From assembly GCA_035048815.1 (NCBI GenBank), contig JAUCBN010000025.1, positions 15,152,501-15,216,500 of the forward strand: DNA of 64,000 nt, written 5' to 3'. Shown here piece after piece: positions 1 to 12,109 of this stretch. This DNA comes from Abelmoschus esculentus. Lineage: Eukaryota; Streptophyta; Magnoliopsida; Malvales; Malvaceae. A program made the translations under genes and the position numbers. Below the pieces are notes generated by a model. That model did not search any database. It was not told where the DNA came from and saw only the letters and a list, made by a program, of their open reading frames with translations. Every line of letters begins with the position of its first letter. The stretch's first letter is position 1.

Positions 1-23
1 ACAGCTTATAACTCCTCTTAACA
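1..23 (-). repeat. Start of 3' LTR of the copia relic (partial)
   Basis: It matches the end of the 5' LTR at 4601-4623 with one mismatch. On the minus strand it begins TGTTAAGAG directly after the polypurine tract at 24-42 (purine-rich on the minus strand, ending GAGGGGGAG). The rest of this LTR is outside the window. Confidence 0.9.
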
Positions 24-632
24 CTCCCCCTCAAGTTGAGGGTGATAGACACCCAGAACCCCCAACTTGGATAGGAGATGTTCATGTTGAGATGCTCCAA
101 GTACTTTGGTAAAAATGTCTGCCAATTGTTCTGAAGAAGCCACATGAGATGTTTCGATAATTCCTTCTCGAATCTTTTCCCTAACAAAGTGACAGTCAAT
201 TTCAATGTGTTTAGTACGCTTATGGAACACCGGATTTGTTGCAATTTGAAGGGCAACTTTGTTATCACAATATAGCATTACTGGTTGCTCTTTACCAAAG
301 CCAAGTTCAGCCAAAAAACCTCTCAACCAAATTATTTCAAAAGATGTCACTGCCATGTTCCTATATTCTGCTTCTGCAGAGGATTTAGCAACTGTTGCTT
401 GCTTCTTGGACTTCCACGAGATAGGTGAGTCTCCTAGCTCAATGAAAAAACCAAAAACCGACCTCCTTGTTATAGGGCAAGAAGCCCAGTCTGAGTCACA
501 AAAACTAACCAGATTACAACTTCTATTGGCACTTAAAATAATGCCTTGTCCCAGACTTTTCTTGATGTAACGAACCACTCGTAAGGCTGCCTCTAAATGA
601 TTCTCCTTGGGTTGTTGCATGAATTGGCTCAA
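18..632 (-). pseudogene. Copia RNase H domain
   Basis: About 204 codons of copia RNase H, with the characteristic SDWASCP, SSAEAEY and CDNKVALQIA stretches and the C-terminal region with LADIFTK. The frame ends in a stop inside the 3' LTR, as is normal for this lineage. It is separated from the RT frame by a frameshift at about 632-679: the residues expected there (ending TRPDIT) continue in another frame and run into a stop. The domain body looks fairly well preserved. Confidence 0.9.
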
Positions 633-678
633 GTGATGCCCATAAATGTTATATCCGGTCGCGTATGTGATAAGTAAA

Positions 679-2211
679 TCAATCTACCAATAAGCCTTTT
701 AAAAAAACAGATTTTTCTGAAAGTAGCTTGTCATCTACAATTTGTTTACATGCTTGGTCATATTCCACGGATGTAAGCTTCACACCTTGTTCTAGAGGTG
801 TTGCAGCCGGTTTAGCTCCTCCCATGCCTGATTCTTCAATTAATTCTAAAGCATACTTACGCTGATTAACCATGATCCCTGCACTAGACCTTATTATTTT
901 AAGACCAAGGAAAAATTTTAGATCTCCCAAATCCTTCATTCTAAAGTTTCTGTGTAATAGATCTTTCAATGAATCAATCATCCCTTTTTCATTTCCCGTA
1001 ATCAATAAATCATCCACATAGATGAGCATTATCACCACTTTATTTGATTCTCTCCTAGTAAATAGAGAATAATCAAACTTACTTTGTTCATATCCAGCCT
1101 TTAAGAGAGCCTCTGTCAACTTCAATTTTCATTGTCTCGAAGCCTGTTTCAATCCATACAATGATTTTTTCAGCTTACATACTTGATTCTCTCCCTGGCT
1201 GAAAAACCCAAGTGATAAATTCATGTAAAGTTCTTCAATCAAGTCTCCTTGAAGAAAAGCATTGTAAACATCAAGCTGAAATAAAAGCCAAGCAAAAATG
1301 GCAGCCAAAGCAAGGACTAACCGGACAGTAAAAAGCTTAACTACTGGTGAAAAAGTATCCATGTAATAAATGCCTTCCTGTTGGCTATATCCTTTGGCTA
1401 CAAGACGAGCCTTAAACCTCTCTACAGCTCCAGTTGAAGTATATTTAACCTTGTAAACCCATTTGCAACCAATAGATACCTTACCGGGGGATAAAGACAC
1501 CACTGACAATGTTTTATTGGCTTCAAGAGCCTGAATTTCTTCTTTCATAGCTTGAACCCAATGAGGATAAAAAATATCTTGGTAATAAGTTTTTGGTTCA
1601 AAGACTTGATTTGTATTCGAAAGAAAAATTTGAGTAGAAGAAGGTAAATGGGTGTAAGTGATAAAATCAGATATAGGATATGTAATAGGAGAGGTCTGTG
1701 AATTGCAAACAAAATCATGCAACCATTGAGGAGGTTTATGAGCTCGAGAAGACTTACGAATAGGGGGTGGAGCTGCTGGAACCTCGGGTGATGACTGCTC
1801 TGGTGTATGCACTGGATTGGCTTCCTCATTATTCGAAGAAGAAGAAGAAGAAGAAGATGGAGAAGAAAAAAAATCTGATGAAGAAGCATCTGCTGCAGAA
1901 TTATCAAAACTTGAAGTAGGAGTTGTAGGTGATGAAAAAGTCTGATTAAAAAAATCAGAATCAGGTACAGAAGGAAAAGAAGAAGAAAAAGTCTTATTTT
2001 TGACTGAAAAAGTGAAGGGATAGACATTTTCAACAAATTTAACATCACGATTGACAAAGAATTTTTTAGTTTCAAGGTTAAACAGAATATACCCTTTTTG
2101 TTTATCCGAATACCCCATGAACACAGAAGGAATGACCCTTGGAGCAAATTTATCTAAAAGATTTGGTGTAATAGCATAACATAAACAACCAAATGCTTTT
2201 AGTTTGGACAA
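679..2211 (-). pseudogene. Copia reverse transcriptase plus integrase C-terminal linker
   Basis: This reads through the integrase C-terminal region (FGCLCYAITP, FMGYSDKQKGY), a Ser-rich linker, then RT (CKWVYKVKY, ARLVAKGYSQQ, QLDVYNAFLQGDL, SLYGLKQASRQ) and the catalytic YVDD block followed by GDLKFFLGL. A single TGA at 1129-1131 splits RT just after SRQ, where the family normally has Trp; the two halves are in the same frame, so this is a nonsense change, not an indel. The catalytic YVDD itself is intact. Confidence 0.93.
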
Positions 2212-3000
2212 ATTAGGTGGAGTCTTATATAAGCACTCATAAGGTGTCTTCCATTGAAGAAGAGAAGAAGGAAGCCTATTAATAAGATAACAGGCTGTTA
2301 AAACACATTCACCCTAAAACTTGATTGGAACCTTGGATTGAAACCTTAAGGCTCGAGCTACTTCTAGAAGATGCCTATGCTTGCGTTCAGCAACTCCATT
2401 TTGTTGCGGGGAGTAAACACAAGAAAACTGATGTACAATACCAAGAGAAGAGAACAAAGAAGTGCAAGCAGAACTAAAAAATTCCGAACCATTGTCACTT
2501 CTAAGAATTTTGGGAGTTACACCAAATTGTGTTTTTACTAAGGCTAAAAAATGCTTAAGATATAAAAGGGTATCACTCTTTAAGCGAAGAAGATAAACCC
2601 AAGTCATACGAGAGCAGTCATCAACAATGGTTAGAAAGAATCTGCGGTTACTATGAGTGGATATCCTATAAGGACCCCATAAATCAACATGTATTAGTTC
2701 GAAAGGATTTTCAGACTTAGTAGTACTACTAGGAAAGGGTAATCTAGTTTGTTTTGCTAAGGGACAAATTTCACATGGCGAAGAACATTCAGGAGATAAA
2801 TGCTTGGAAATTTGAATAGGTAAATGAAGCATAGTTTTTATAGATGCATGACCGAAACGAATATGTCAAAGATTTGTACTTTTATTAAGATGTAAAGAAT
2901 TCGAAGTAGTAAAAACATCATGAGAAGTTGAAAAAGTACATTGAATAGGAAATGAAAAACCAACAGCTCCTTTACCAGATTTGAAGTAATAAAGTCCTCT
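2212..3000 (-). pseudogene. Copia GAG-pre-integrase and integrase core
   Basis: The GAG-pre-integrase zinc region (RFGHASIKTMLHLP and CEICPLAKQ) is followed by the rve core with the three acidic residues in HVDLWGP, RSDNGSEF and NGVAERKH. Two in-frame stops occur where the family has Trp: TGA at 2866-2868 (before HIRFGH) and TAG at 2314-2316 (after VPIKF). The frame downstream of 2314 rejoins the RT frame without an indel. The integrase core ORF spans 2314-2832. Confidence 0.92.
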
Positions 3001-3085
3001 AAACTCCCTACCAATCTCCATTATCTTGCCATTGAAACGATCCTGCAGGATACATATATCAGGATAAAAAACAACAATACAATTG

Positions 3086-4445
3086 TTATATTTTTGCCAA
3101 TTTTAAAATAGAGAGAAGGTTATGGGGAAAATTAGGCACATAAAGAACTTTGGTAAGCAACAAATCAAAAGTCAATTGATGAGAGCCAGTGTGGGTTACA
3201 ATTTCGATTTTGCCATTAGGAAGATGGACTAGGTGAGAATCAAGACACAAAAGAGGAGAAACCAAACTTTCAAAGACAGATAAAATATGGTCAGTAGTAC
3301 TCGTATCCAATATCCAATAAAGACAATTATCCACAACATGTAACTTACTTTCATTCGTACCTGCAAGATTCATAGAGGAATTAGATTGTGGTTGGTTGAG
3401 GAGATTGAGTAGCTGATTGTACTGCTCAGTTGTGAAAGTGGGAACAAAAGCATTGTGCAATGAAGAACCAACCTCAGAATGCGAATCAGACAAAGCACTT
3501 CCTTGTGATTCCTTATGAACTGTTAAAGCAACCTGAGGAGACTTCTTCTTGAAAAATTTGTAGTCAGGCGAAAATCCGATCAACCGATAACACGAATCTT
3601 TGCGATGGCCCTTAACCTTGCAATAATCACAAGTACCTGAAAAACGCTTCTTCTCTGCTCCTCCAGAAGCATGAGAAAACATGACTGAAACTTCATTAGT
3701 CGTATCTCCCGAAAGCTGAAGGCGCTGAGATTCTTCTTGCACAATCATAGAGTAAGCCTGATTCACTGTGGGAAGGGGCTTCATAAGTAAGATTTGACTC
3801 CGAACGGCTGAATAAGTTTCACTCAGCCCCATTAAAAATTGGAACAACTTTTGTTGAACAAGATGAGTAGTATTCTGTTGAGCAACATCACAATCGCAAG
3901 TAGCAAATGGAACAAGGATATTATACTCATCCCACAAGAGCTTGAGACGGGTGTAATAGACCGGAACAGAAAAATCATCTTGGACCAGTGTCGCGATCGA
4001 CCGATGAAGAAAAAAATCTAGAACCATCGACTTTATCAAATCTTTCCTTGAGATCGTTCCAAACTGTTGTCGCACTAGAAGCAAATACAACGCCGGCCGA
4101 AAAATCCTAACTCACAGAGTTGAGAATCCAAGAAAGAACAATCGCATCACATCTTTCCCATTGAGAATGGAGATTGTCTTTATAGGATTCTTTGCAACAT
4201 TTACCATCGATAAAGCCAAGCTTGTTTTTGGTAAGCAAAGCAATTCGCATGGAACGGCTCCAGATGTTACAATTCTCCGGTCCGGTAAGCTAGTGCGACA
4301 CCAAAATCATGTCGGGTGTATCGGAAGGGTGAAGATAAAGGGGATGGTTATTATCGATAACTGTCGTCATAGAAAGGAAAAAGAAAAACAAAGACCCCAA
4401 AAGAATAGAGATTTTGACTTTAGAAAGTCAAAGAATAAATTCTAA
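3086..4445 (-). pseudogene. Copia gag with zinc knuckle and protease remnant
   Basis: The region from about 4445 to 4090 reads as gag N-terminus (QWERCDAIVLSWILNSVS) with a TAG stop just after it. The open part (4090-3086) carries the UBN2-type gag core (LWDEYNILVPF, QFLMGLSETYSAVRSQILLM), a CX2CX4HX4C zinc knuckle (CDYCKVKGHRKDSC) and a protease remnant. The protease active site reads DTSTTDH where copia has D(S/T)GA(S/T)DH, so the catalytic Gly is lost. It ends at a stop after LLSILKLAKI and is out of frame with the integrase part. Confidence 0.88.
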
Positions 4446-4467
4446 TGAGCCCGATCTACTGATACCA

Positions 4468-4623
4468 TGTTACAACCAGGATAAAGAATATCTCTGTAAT
4501 TTCATTTATTGATTCAATGTATTAACAAGCACTCCTTACATCTTTATTTATACACATAAAAGTAAAGGCTAACAAACTAACATAATATTAAAATTAACTA
4601 ACAGCTTATAACTTCTCTTAACA
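4468..4623 (-). repeat. 5' LTR (156 bp) of the copia relic, with adjacent primer-binding site
   Basis: The ends are TGTTA...TAACA. On the minus strand the LTR is followed immediately by TGGTATCAG (4459-4467), the standard copia primer-binding site for initiator-Met tRNA. This fixes the orientation and the inner boundary. Confidence 0.92.
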
Positions 4624-4721
4624 GTATCGACGCCCTAAAATCAATGAGTGAAGATACATCAGGTGGTTTCTCTTGAGGCTGTATTGATAGCAACTGGCTT
4701 GAGTCACCCACCACATTCGAG

Positions 4722-4941
4722 TAAAAATCATTTTCCCTTTTATCATGCTTTCTTTTATGTCTTATGTTAAAAAAATTTAAAAATTAAATTTTAAACCCTA
4801 ACTCTTACTTTTTATATTCTAAATTCTAAATCCTACATCCTAAAAAATACCTCTACCTCTATTTCCTTAAACCTAACTCCTAACTCCTTTAATTTAAAAC
4901 GAAAATATAAAGAAAGCATGAAAAGAGGCATATGATTTTTA
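4722..4941. mobile_element. Small terminal-inverted-repeat element (MITE-like), about 220 bp
   Basis: The left end TAAAAATCATTTTCCC... and the reverse complement of the right end (TAAAAATCATATGCCT...) match imperfectly over about 35 bp, including the shared word CATGCTTTCTTTAT. The centre is AT-rich with degenerate TAAACCCTAA-like words. I could not find a clear target-site duplication, so the superfamily is unknown. Confidence 0.5.
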
Positions 4942-5061
4942 CCCCACCACGTCTTGCCATCCATAGTGAGGTTCACTCCTAAACAAAAGTGCCAAAAAAC
5001 TTGTCAGATTTCTACTACAAACTACTATCTTTACAACAAAATATGCTTACTATTGAGTTGA

Positions 5062-6130
5062 TCGATCTTGAAGTATGGCCAAGAGGGGGGTGAACTGGCA
5101 ATTAAGATTTGGTCGGGAAATTTTTGGTAAAAGTGTGAAATTTAAGGACAAACGATTTATAGTGGTTCAAGCTTCGGAACAAGCTTTACATCCACTACCT
5201 TAACTCCCACTAAGGATTTTGAAACCAATTCACTATTGAATTTGACCTTTTTCTCGGTTCAAGGGATAACCGTTACAAACAAATCAATTTTCTACCAAAA
5301 ATTGATTTGGACCTCACAAGGTGTTACAAGAGATTAAAGTGGGCTAAAAAGAATTCTCTCACAAGAAATAAATGCCCCAAATACAAACAAACTCTCCCCA
5401 AACTCAGATTACAAATAAATCAAAGTGAAATTACAAGAGTTGGGAGCAAAGATATGCAATTAAGTGCTTTGAGTTGGATTTTTGTGCTTGGATGTTGCTT
5501 GAGGTTCAATAGTTGTTAATGCTGCTTGAACATCTTCATTTTATATGTCCTCATTGATTTCTAACCGTTGTGGTTGTTGGGAAATGAAATAAAGACGTTG
5601 AGACTTCATCTTCCCGTCATAAATGCTCTTCTGCAGACACAAGTATCGATACTCGGGAAACCTGTTTCGGAACAGACTATAAAAAGAAAGAGACGTTGTG
5701 CATTTAATAGGGAGGGTATCGAAACAGGTATCGATGCCATTACTAAACTGTAATGGTGGGTATCGAACCATGTTTCGAAACATCTCAACCATCATTTAAA
5801 GTTTTAACTGCCACCAACGGTCAACTCATTTAATGCTAAAATAGCCGTTGGGAATTAAAGGGTGTATCGATACCAGTATCGATACCTTGAGTCCTATTTT
5901 AAAAGATTTTTAAAACAAATAAAAATACTCGATGTGGTTCGATACCTGGTTCGAAACATGCGTTTCCAGTGGCATAATGGTATCGAACCATGTTTCGATA
6001 CTCGTTCTTAGTTTCAAGAACAAGGCTTTAAAATGCAGTAGGGTATCGATACCGGTTGAAATGGTATCGATACTCTCATATCAAAACACTTAAAAATTTT
6101 ATTTCAAAGTTCTTGGTTTGACTTGAAATC
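5062..6130. repeat. Repeat-derived block with TATCGATAC palindrome cluster
   Basis: No gene is seen. The left part (5062-5290) has the flavour of a dispersed plant repeat (a GGGGGGTGAA stretch, then a 'ggttcaagcttcgg...' segment). The right part (about 5640-6090) holds roughly ten copies of TATCGATAC or the related TATCGAACCATGTTTCGATA, both self-complementary words. The same words form clusters inside the two solo LTRs further on, although the surrounding sequence here is different. No LTR ends or terminal repeats were identified. Confidence 0.5.
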
Positions 6131-7519
6131 AAAAATTTGACTTAAGGACTTAAAAATTTATTACAAAATAGTCCTTATTCATAATTGTTATATCAAAATC
6201 AATTTTGGTTTTACACTTACACCGTACTCTTCTTTCTCATATTTACAGACACAAACATAAGCATTTGTAACTGTTGAACTAAACCAAAAGCTGCATGCTC
6301 TTACCCCAACCATATCCCAGCTTTCACCACTTGTGCTGATGTGCTCTTCCCGTATTTCTGAACTTTTCTGTTTATGATACAAAGCACATGAGTCCTTACC
6401 ATACCATAGAGTTAAATACATGATTAAAGTAGAAAGCCTAGGACCAAATTATAATAAGAACATGAGCAGATAAAAAAAATGCAAATTTTAACTTAGTAAC
6501 AAACAAAACTGGATGAGCAACTCAACAAATATGAACTTTATAGAGGAATTCTAGTCGAAACATCCCCTAGGATACTTCTATATGCATAGTCACAAAAAAC
6601 AAAAAGAAAAAAAAGTATCATATAATTACCCTAGCAAAGTGATTGCAGTGGGATGACCACCAAATAGGAGAAGGAGAGTTTATAATCTCAATATCGGTTT
6701 AAGTATTCATATGAAGACGATATAAAATTTCCAAGAATCTAACAAGTCAATCTTTTCAGATAAAACATGGAATGATATAGTCTCAGTCATATTACCATAG
6801 TCATATTACTATATGATGATATTAAATTGATGCAAAAAGGATCATGAGTGAAAACTACTAATAAAAAAAATATGGTAATGCACTAGTACATTGAATGGTT
6901 GTTTAGAAAGACAAACTAAAAATTACTAGTTGAGAACTGAACCACTTTCATGGAAAAAATACTCGATCCCGATCCGGTGTGCCCTAACCCACTCCAGTCA
7001 AGTTTTTTGTTTTAATTTTCGGGGACTGGAGCGGTACTTAAAAATTATTAAGTCGGCTCGGGTTCAGGTATTTGCTTAAAATTTCTCGTCCAGTATCGAT
7101 ATATTTTTATATATTTTATTATATTTATAAAAATATCATTATATATACACTTTTATGAGTTTTAAGTTTTTTTTTACTTTTTTGAGGTTTGTTCTTATAA
7201 TAAAAATTTATTGGATGTTGTTCAAATTTTTAATATATTTGACTCTATCAATCGATTATTTAATTGTTTTATTTTAAATATGTAATTTAACATATGAGTA
7301 ATTTAAATTTTATTTTATTTAATTTTTTATATTGATTTAAAGTTACTTAAAAACCATATTTTATGATTGTGGTGGAGAATTGATTGAATCTAACTTTTAT
7401 CATCAACGATTTTTTTCGGATCAAAATTGGATTTAAAGAATAGTATATCGGGACGGGATAAATAAATTAATATTTTAACTTGATTTGAGACAAAATAAAA
7501 TTTAAGGTTTAATAAATCA
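6131..7519. other. AT-rich intergenic sequence, no gene seen
   Basis: No convincing coding signal was found. A 77-codon minus-strand ORF at 6188-6421 has no recognisable motif. From about 6960 to 7110 there is a degenerate GC-richer patch of dispersed-repeat type, followed by long A/T runs up to the solo LTR. Confidence 0.6.
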
Positions 7520-9680
7520 TGTAACGACACGAATTCTCGTATCCGAGTGTTGGGTTAACCCGTGGTGTTGGGCTTCAGTTTTGGGCCCCGAGTTAGTGTG
7601 GTTTGGGCTTAGATTTGTTGGGCTTGAGTGGTTTAGGGCTTTAGGAGTTTTAAGTGGAGGATGATTTAGTAATTGTCTAAATGGATGAATAGGGAGGGGT
7701 TTATGGGGGTTTGTCTGCAGAGGTGATCTCATCTTTCTTTTCTTTTACCCCATCTCCTTCATCTTGTGGCAAGAAAAGAAGGTATGTAAAGGTTGAATCT
7801 TGTTGTTTTTGCTGAAGAATCATGTTTTGGGTTAGAAGGGTAAGTTGTAGAGTTGTTTTTGATCTATAAAATAAGTTGAGAATGGTTTGGTTTGGTGGAG
7901 AAGAAGGTTGTGTGGGAAATCCGGGACTAAGGTTTTTGAGGGCTTAAGTTGGGTTCTTTTAAGTGTTTTAAGGCTTTGGAAATCTCCCCGAAATGTTCTA
8001 ATCCGTTCTTCATCTTTCTCTTGTAAAGAAAGAGGCTTATGAGCCATCATCAAGCTTAGGAAGAGGAAAAGCTTGAAGAGGTGTGGAGCTCGTTTTGGTT
8101 GCTGTTGGCTTAAGGTTGGTACTCCCAACTCTTCTAATCATTATGCATTTCATGGTAGAAAGCATTCATGTAGATATAGTGTATGTGTGCTTGGTTTGAG
8201 CTTGATATGCTTTAATGGTGGAAATTGTGTTAGTGAGTTTAATAGCTGAACATTGGTGTTAAAACGTCTTAAACATCTCTAAGAACTAATAGGAACGCTT
8301 TAGAATCGAATAGATTAATGTTGGGGAAGAATCCTTAGAAGTTTCTAAGTGCAAACCTGCATTTCGTGCAGGGGTATCGATACACGAGCTACCGGTATCG
8401 ATACCCATGAGTGAAAATAGGCTATGTGGGCAAGGGTATCGAGCCATGGTTCGATACCGGATCCTCCAATGGCATAATGGCATCGATACCGGTATCGAAT
8501 CTGGAGGGTCCTCTTTCGTTGACTTTGGAAATGGTCAAAGGGTATCGATACCAGTATCGATACCCATGTTTCGATGCCTTCTTTGGGTGAGTATCGAAGC
8601 AGGGTGGTTCGATACCCCATATAAGGGTATCGATACCCCTGCGAGAACTCGACAAGTTTGGTATTGTTTGAGGTTCGGTAAGAGAATTAAGAGTCCTAAT
8701 GAATCCTATAAGTGATGAAATGAATTGTTAACACGAATTTGATGATATTAAACCCCGAACGACTAAATTATGTTAAGTCTTGATTTGTTTTGATGTAAGG
8801 ATCCTAGGTGGATTATTTGTGTGTATCGAGTCCTTGTTTGATGGAAATCCGGATATCCAAAAGTGTTGCAACACGTAGAAGGCCATCTGATGTAACATTC
8901 CGGGTGATGTATTGAAGATTTTTATTCCGAGTGTTGGGCGACCTCACTCGAAGATGTTCGATGTAACATTCCGAGCATGGGATTGGTTAGGCGACCTCCA
9001 TCCCTTTCCGAACTTTGGGCGACCTCGTTCGAAGATGTCCGATGTAACATTCCGGACATAGGATTTGAGGGCAGTCTCAATCCTGAGTGTAGGATCCCGA
9101 TGTTGTGTGGACGCGGACCTCACTCTTGTGTGTTATTTTGTGATGTGACATGTATATGTTGTGTGCGATATTATACATTGTTTATGCCATGTGATAGACA
9201 AGCATGCTAGACCATCATATCATGCACGATATTTATATGCTTTGCTTTACTGCTTATGATATGCATGATTTTGGGCCAAGTTCGGCGTACCCACTGAGCT
9301 TTTGTAGCTCAGCGTTCGAAATGTGTTTTCGTGCGTAGGTTAGGTGAAGCCGGTTCTTGTGGAGCACCATCGAGGTTTGGATTTTAGCATCGACTTTGTT
9401 GTCAGAGTACATGTATTAGATGTAGTGGGCTAGTGCTTAGTCGAACCCTATATGTATTTTGTAACTCTGTTTATTATTTGGGTCGAATGTTTTAAATGAT
9501 TTGTAATATTTGGAGCTCCGATTACTTTATATTATTTTGAGCTTACGTTTTAACTTAAATGGATTTTATGAATCGTATTTTGGACTTGAGTTGGATTTTA
9601 TTATTGGGCTTTTGAAAGAAATTTTAAAATACAAGTTTTCGGCCGAAAGCCCAATGTGACATCCGGGTCGGGGTGTTACA
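7520..9680 (+). mobile_element. Solo LTR A (2161 bp), probably Ty3/gypsy
   Basis: It begins TGTAACGAC and ends GGGGTGTTACA and is flanked by a perfect 5-bp duplication AATCA (7515-7519 and 9681-9685), as expected for an LTR left after recombination between two LTRs. It has no pol coding. Inside are a TATCGATA palindrome cluster (8371-8642), a short tandem of TGTAACATTCCG words (8891, 8962, 9043) and a CACTGAGCTTTTGTAGCTCA stretch near 9290 of the kind seen in plant gypsy LTRs. The plus-strand orientation is inferred from that stretch and is not certain. Confidence 0.82.
8371..8642. repeat. Palindrome cluster: TATCGATA and TATCGA...TCGATA words
   Basis: In about 270 bp there are five exact TATCGATAC words, several with GGTATCGATACC symmetry, plus larger dyads such as GGTATCGAGCCATGGTTCGATACC-type arrangements. 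They sit in the middle of solo LTR A, and the reverse-complement cluster is kept in solo LTR B. The function is unknown. Confidence 0.8.
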
Positions 9681-9932
9681 AATCAAGTTAGAATCGAGGC
9701 GGCCAAAAACCCGACCCGCCCCATTGCCATTCCATCATACTGTTCTCCCTACTTCTCCCACCATGACTGTTCGTTCAGTCTATCATACTTATGTGGCCCT
9801 TTTTCTGTCCAGCCTTTAGCATCATACTTCTCCCACCTAACAAAATAATTTTATCACCGTATGAGGTACTGATAATAGGAATACTAATAAGGATGGAATT
9901 TCATACCATTTCTTATACCAACCAGCATTTTT
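9681..9932. other. 252-bp spacer between the inverted solo LTRs
   Basis: Unique-looking sequence with no ORF. It would be the loop if the two flanking LTRs paired as a hairpin. Confidence 0.6.
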
Positions 9933-12109
9933 TGTAACACCCCGACCCGGATGTCACATTGGGCTGGAGGCCCAAAACCTGTATTTTAAATTTCTTTCGA
10001 AAGCCCAACAAATAAAATCCAATTCAAGTCCAAAATACTATTCATGAAATCCATTTAAGTTAAAAGTAAGCCCAAAATAATATAAAGTAATCGGGGCTCC
10101 AAATATTTTAAATCATTTAAAACATTTGAACAAAAAATAAACAGAATTACAAAATACATATAGGGTTTGACTAAGCACTAGCCCACTACATCTAATACAT
10201 GTACTCTAACAACAAATTCGATGCTAAAATCCAAACCTCGATGATGCTCCACAGAAACCGGCTTCACCTAACCTACGCACGAAAACACATTTCGAAACGT
10301 TGAGCTACAAAAGCTCAGTGGGTACGCCGAACTCGGCCCATAATCATGCATATCAAAGCAGTAAAGCAAAGCATATAAATATCGTGCATGATATGATGAT
10401 CTAGCATGCTTGCCTACCACATGGCATAAACAATGTATACTATCGCACACAGCATATACATGTCACATCACAAAATAACACACAAGAGTGAGGCCCGCGT
10501 CCACACAGTATCGGGATCCTACACTTAGAATTTGAGGCCGTCCTCAAATCCTATGCCCGGAATGTTACATCGGACATCTTCGAACGAGGTTGCCCAACGT
10601 TCGAAAAAGGGGTGGAGGTCGCCCAACCAATCTCATGCTCGGAATGTTACATCGAACATCTTCGAGTGAGGCCGCCCAACACTCGGAATAAAAGTCTTCA
10701 ATACATTACCCAGAATGTTACATCGGATGGCCTTCAACGTGTTGCAACACTTTTGAATATCTGGATTTCCATCAAACAATGACTCAAACCACACAAACGG
10801 TCCACCTAGGACCTTTACAACAAAGCATACTAAGACTCATCAAGACTTAATCCTTTTTAGGTTAAATTCATCAATCTTATGATAACAATTCATTTCATTA
10901 ATTATAAGATTCATTAAGGCCCTTAATCCTCTTATCGAACCTCAAACAAAGCTTATCCTATTAGAAGTTCACAGGGGTATCGATACCCTTATGTGGGGTA
11001 TCGAACCACCCTGCTTCGATACCTACCCAAAGAAGGCATCGAAACATAGGTATCGATACCATTTGACCATTTCTAAAGTCAACGAAAGAGGACCCTCCAT
11101 ATTCGATACTGGTATCGATGCTATTATGCCACTAGAGGACCCGGTATCGAACCATGGTTCGATACCCCTACCCACATAGCCTATTTTCACTCATGGGTAT
11201 CGATATCGGTAGCCCGTGTATCGATACCCCTACACGAAATGCAGGTCTGCACTTAGAAATTTCTAAGGATTCTTCACAAATTTGATCTAATCGATCCTAA
11301 AGTGTTCCTATTCATTTCTAGAGATGATTAGAGTATTTTAACATCAATTTCAAGTCATTTAACACACAAATCCGAAATCCACCATTAGCGATTCTAAAGC
11401 TTCAACCAAATACTCATGCATACAAATCTATATGTATGCACACTACAATGATATAGATGATGGTAGGAAGAGTTGGGAGTACCAACCTTAGCAAAGCAGC
11501 AGCAAAAACGACCCTCCTCTTCTTCTTCAAGCTTTCCCTCTTCCTAAGCTTGATGATGGCTCACAAGCCTCTTTCTCTACAAGAGAAGGATGAACAACGA
11601 TTAAGAACGGTTTGGGGATGATTTCCAAAGCTTAAAGCACTAAAAGACTCAGATTTAATCTTCCAAAAACCCAAACCCGAACTCAACTCAAAACCCCCAC
11701 TTAAACCTTCATCCTCACCAAAACAACACTTTCTTACCTCATTTTAAAGATCTTAAGCACCTCTATAACTTACCCTTCAAGCTCAAAACGAGATTCTCCA
11801 GCAAAACTAACAAGATTCAACCTTTAACTCTTCCTCCCTTAAGCTTTAGATGAAGAAGATGAGAGAAAGAAAACTCTCTACACCCATGATATCATCCTTG
11901 CAGAAAACAACACTCCAAAACCCCTCTTTGTCATCTTATTTGACATTTACCAAAAAGCCCTCACTACCCACTCATAAGCCCAACAACCAAATAAGCCCAA
12001 CAAGCCTAAGGACCAACAAGGCCCAAGCTACACGAACTCGGGGCCCAAAACCGAAGCCCAAACTCATCGGGTTAAACCGACACTCGGATCCAAAATCTGG
12101 GTCGTTACA
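9933..12109 (-). mobile_element. Solo LTR B (2177 bp), same family as A, inverted
   Basis: This is the reverse complement of solo LTR A, with roughly 90-95% identity by eye in the segments I compared (for example 10150-10350 against 9280-9500). On the plus strand it starts TGTAACACCCC and ends GGGTCGTTACA. The flanks TTTTT and TTTTC give only a weak target duplication. It carries the matching TATCGATA cluster at 10975-11230. ORFs inside it, such as 11850-12128, are not conserved coding. Confidence 0.8.
10975..11230. repeat. Palindrome cluster in solo LTR B (TATCGATA words)
   Basis: This is the reverse-complement counterpart of the cluster in solo LTR A, with the same order of palindromes and a few substitutions, e.g. 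one TATCGATAC changed to TATCGATAT near 11203. Confidence 0.8.

Larger units (their letters stand above)
1..4623 (-). mobile_element. Degenerate Ty1/copia LTR retrotransposon (RE1-like), truncated by window edge
   Basis: Reading right to left: a 156-bp 5' LTR, an initiator-Met-type primer site, gag with a zinc knuckle, a protease remnant, integrase, reverse transcriptase, RNase H, a polypurine tract and the first 23 bp of the 3' LTR, which then leaves the window. The order protease-integrase-RT-RNase H defines copia. Coding is broken by at least one frameshift between gag and integrase, one between RT and RNase H, and several in-frame stops, so the copy is dead. The 23 bp shared by both LTRs differ at one position. 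The base after the outer LTR is the start of GTATC; the matching left target duplication lies outside the window. Confidence 0.95.

Noticed and set aside
4780..4880. Interstitial telomere repeat (TAAACCCTAA-like words)
   Set aside because: Only one good match among degenerate A/T-rich words; no array of TTTAGGG.
6188..6421. 77-codon minus-strand ORF as an exon remnant
   Set aside because: Looks faintly protein-like but no motif or convincing splice site could be tied to a known family.
8977..9210. ORFs inside the solo LTRs (8977-9210, 8345-8715, 10991-11179, 11850-12128)
   Set aside because: They overlap palindrome clusters and LTR sequence, are not kept intact between the two LTR copies, and show no domain.
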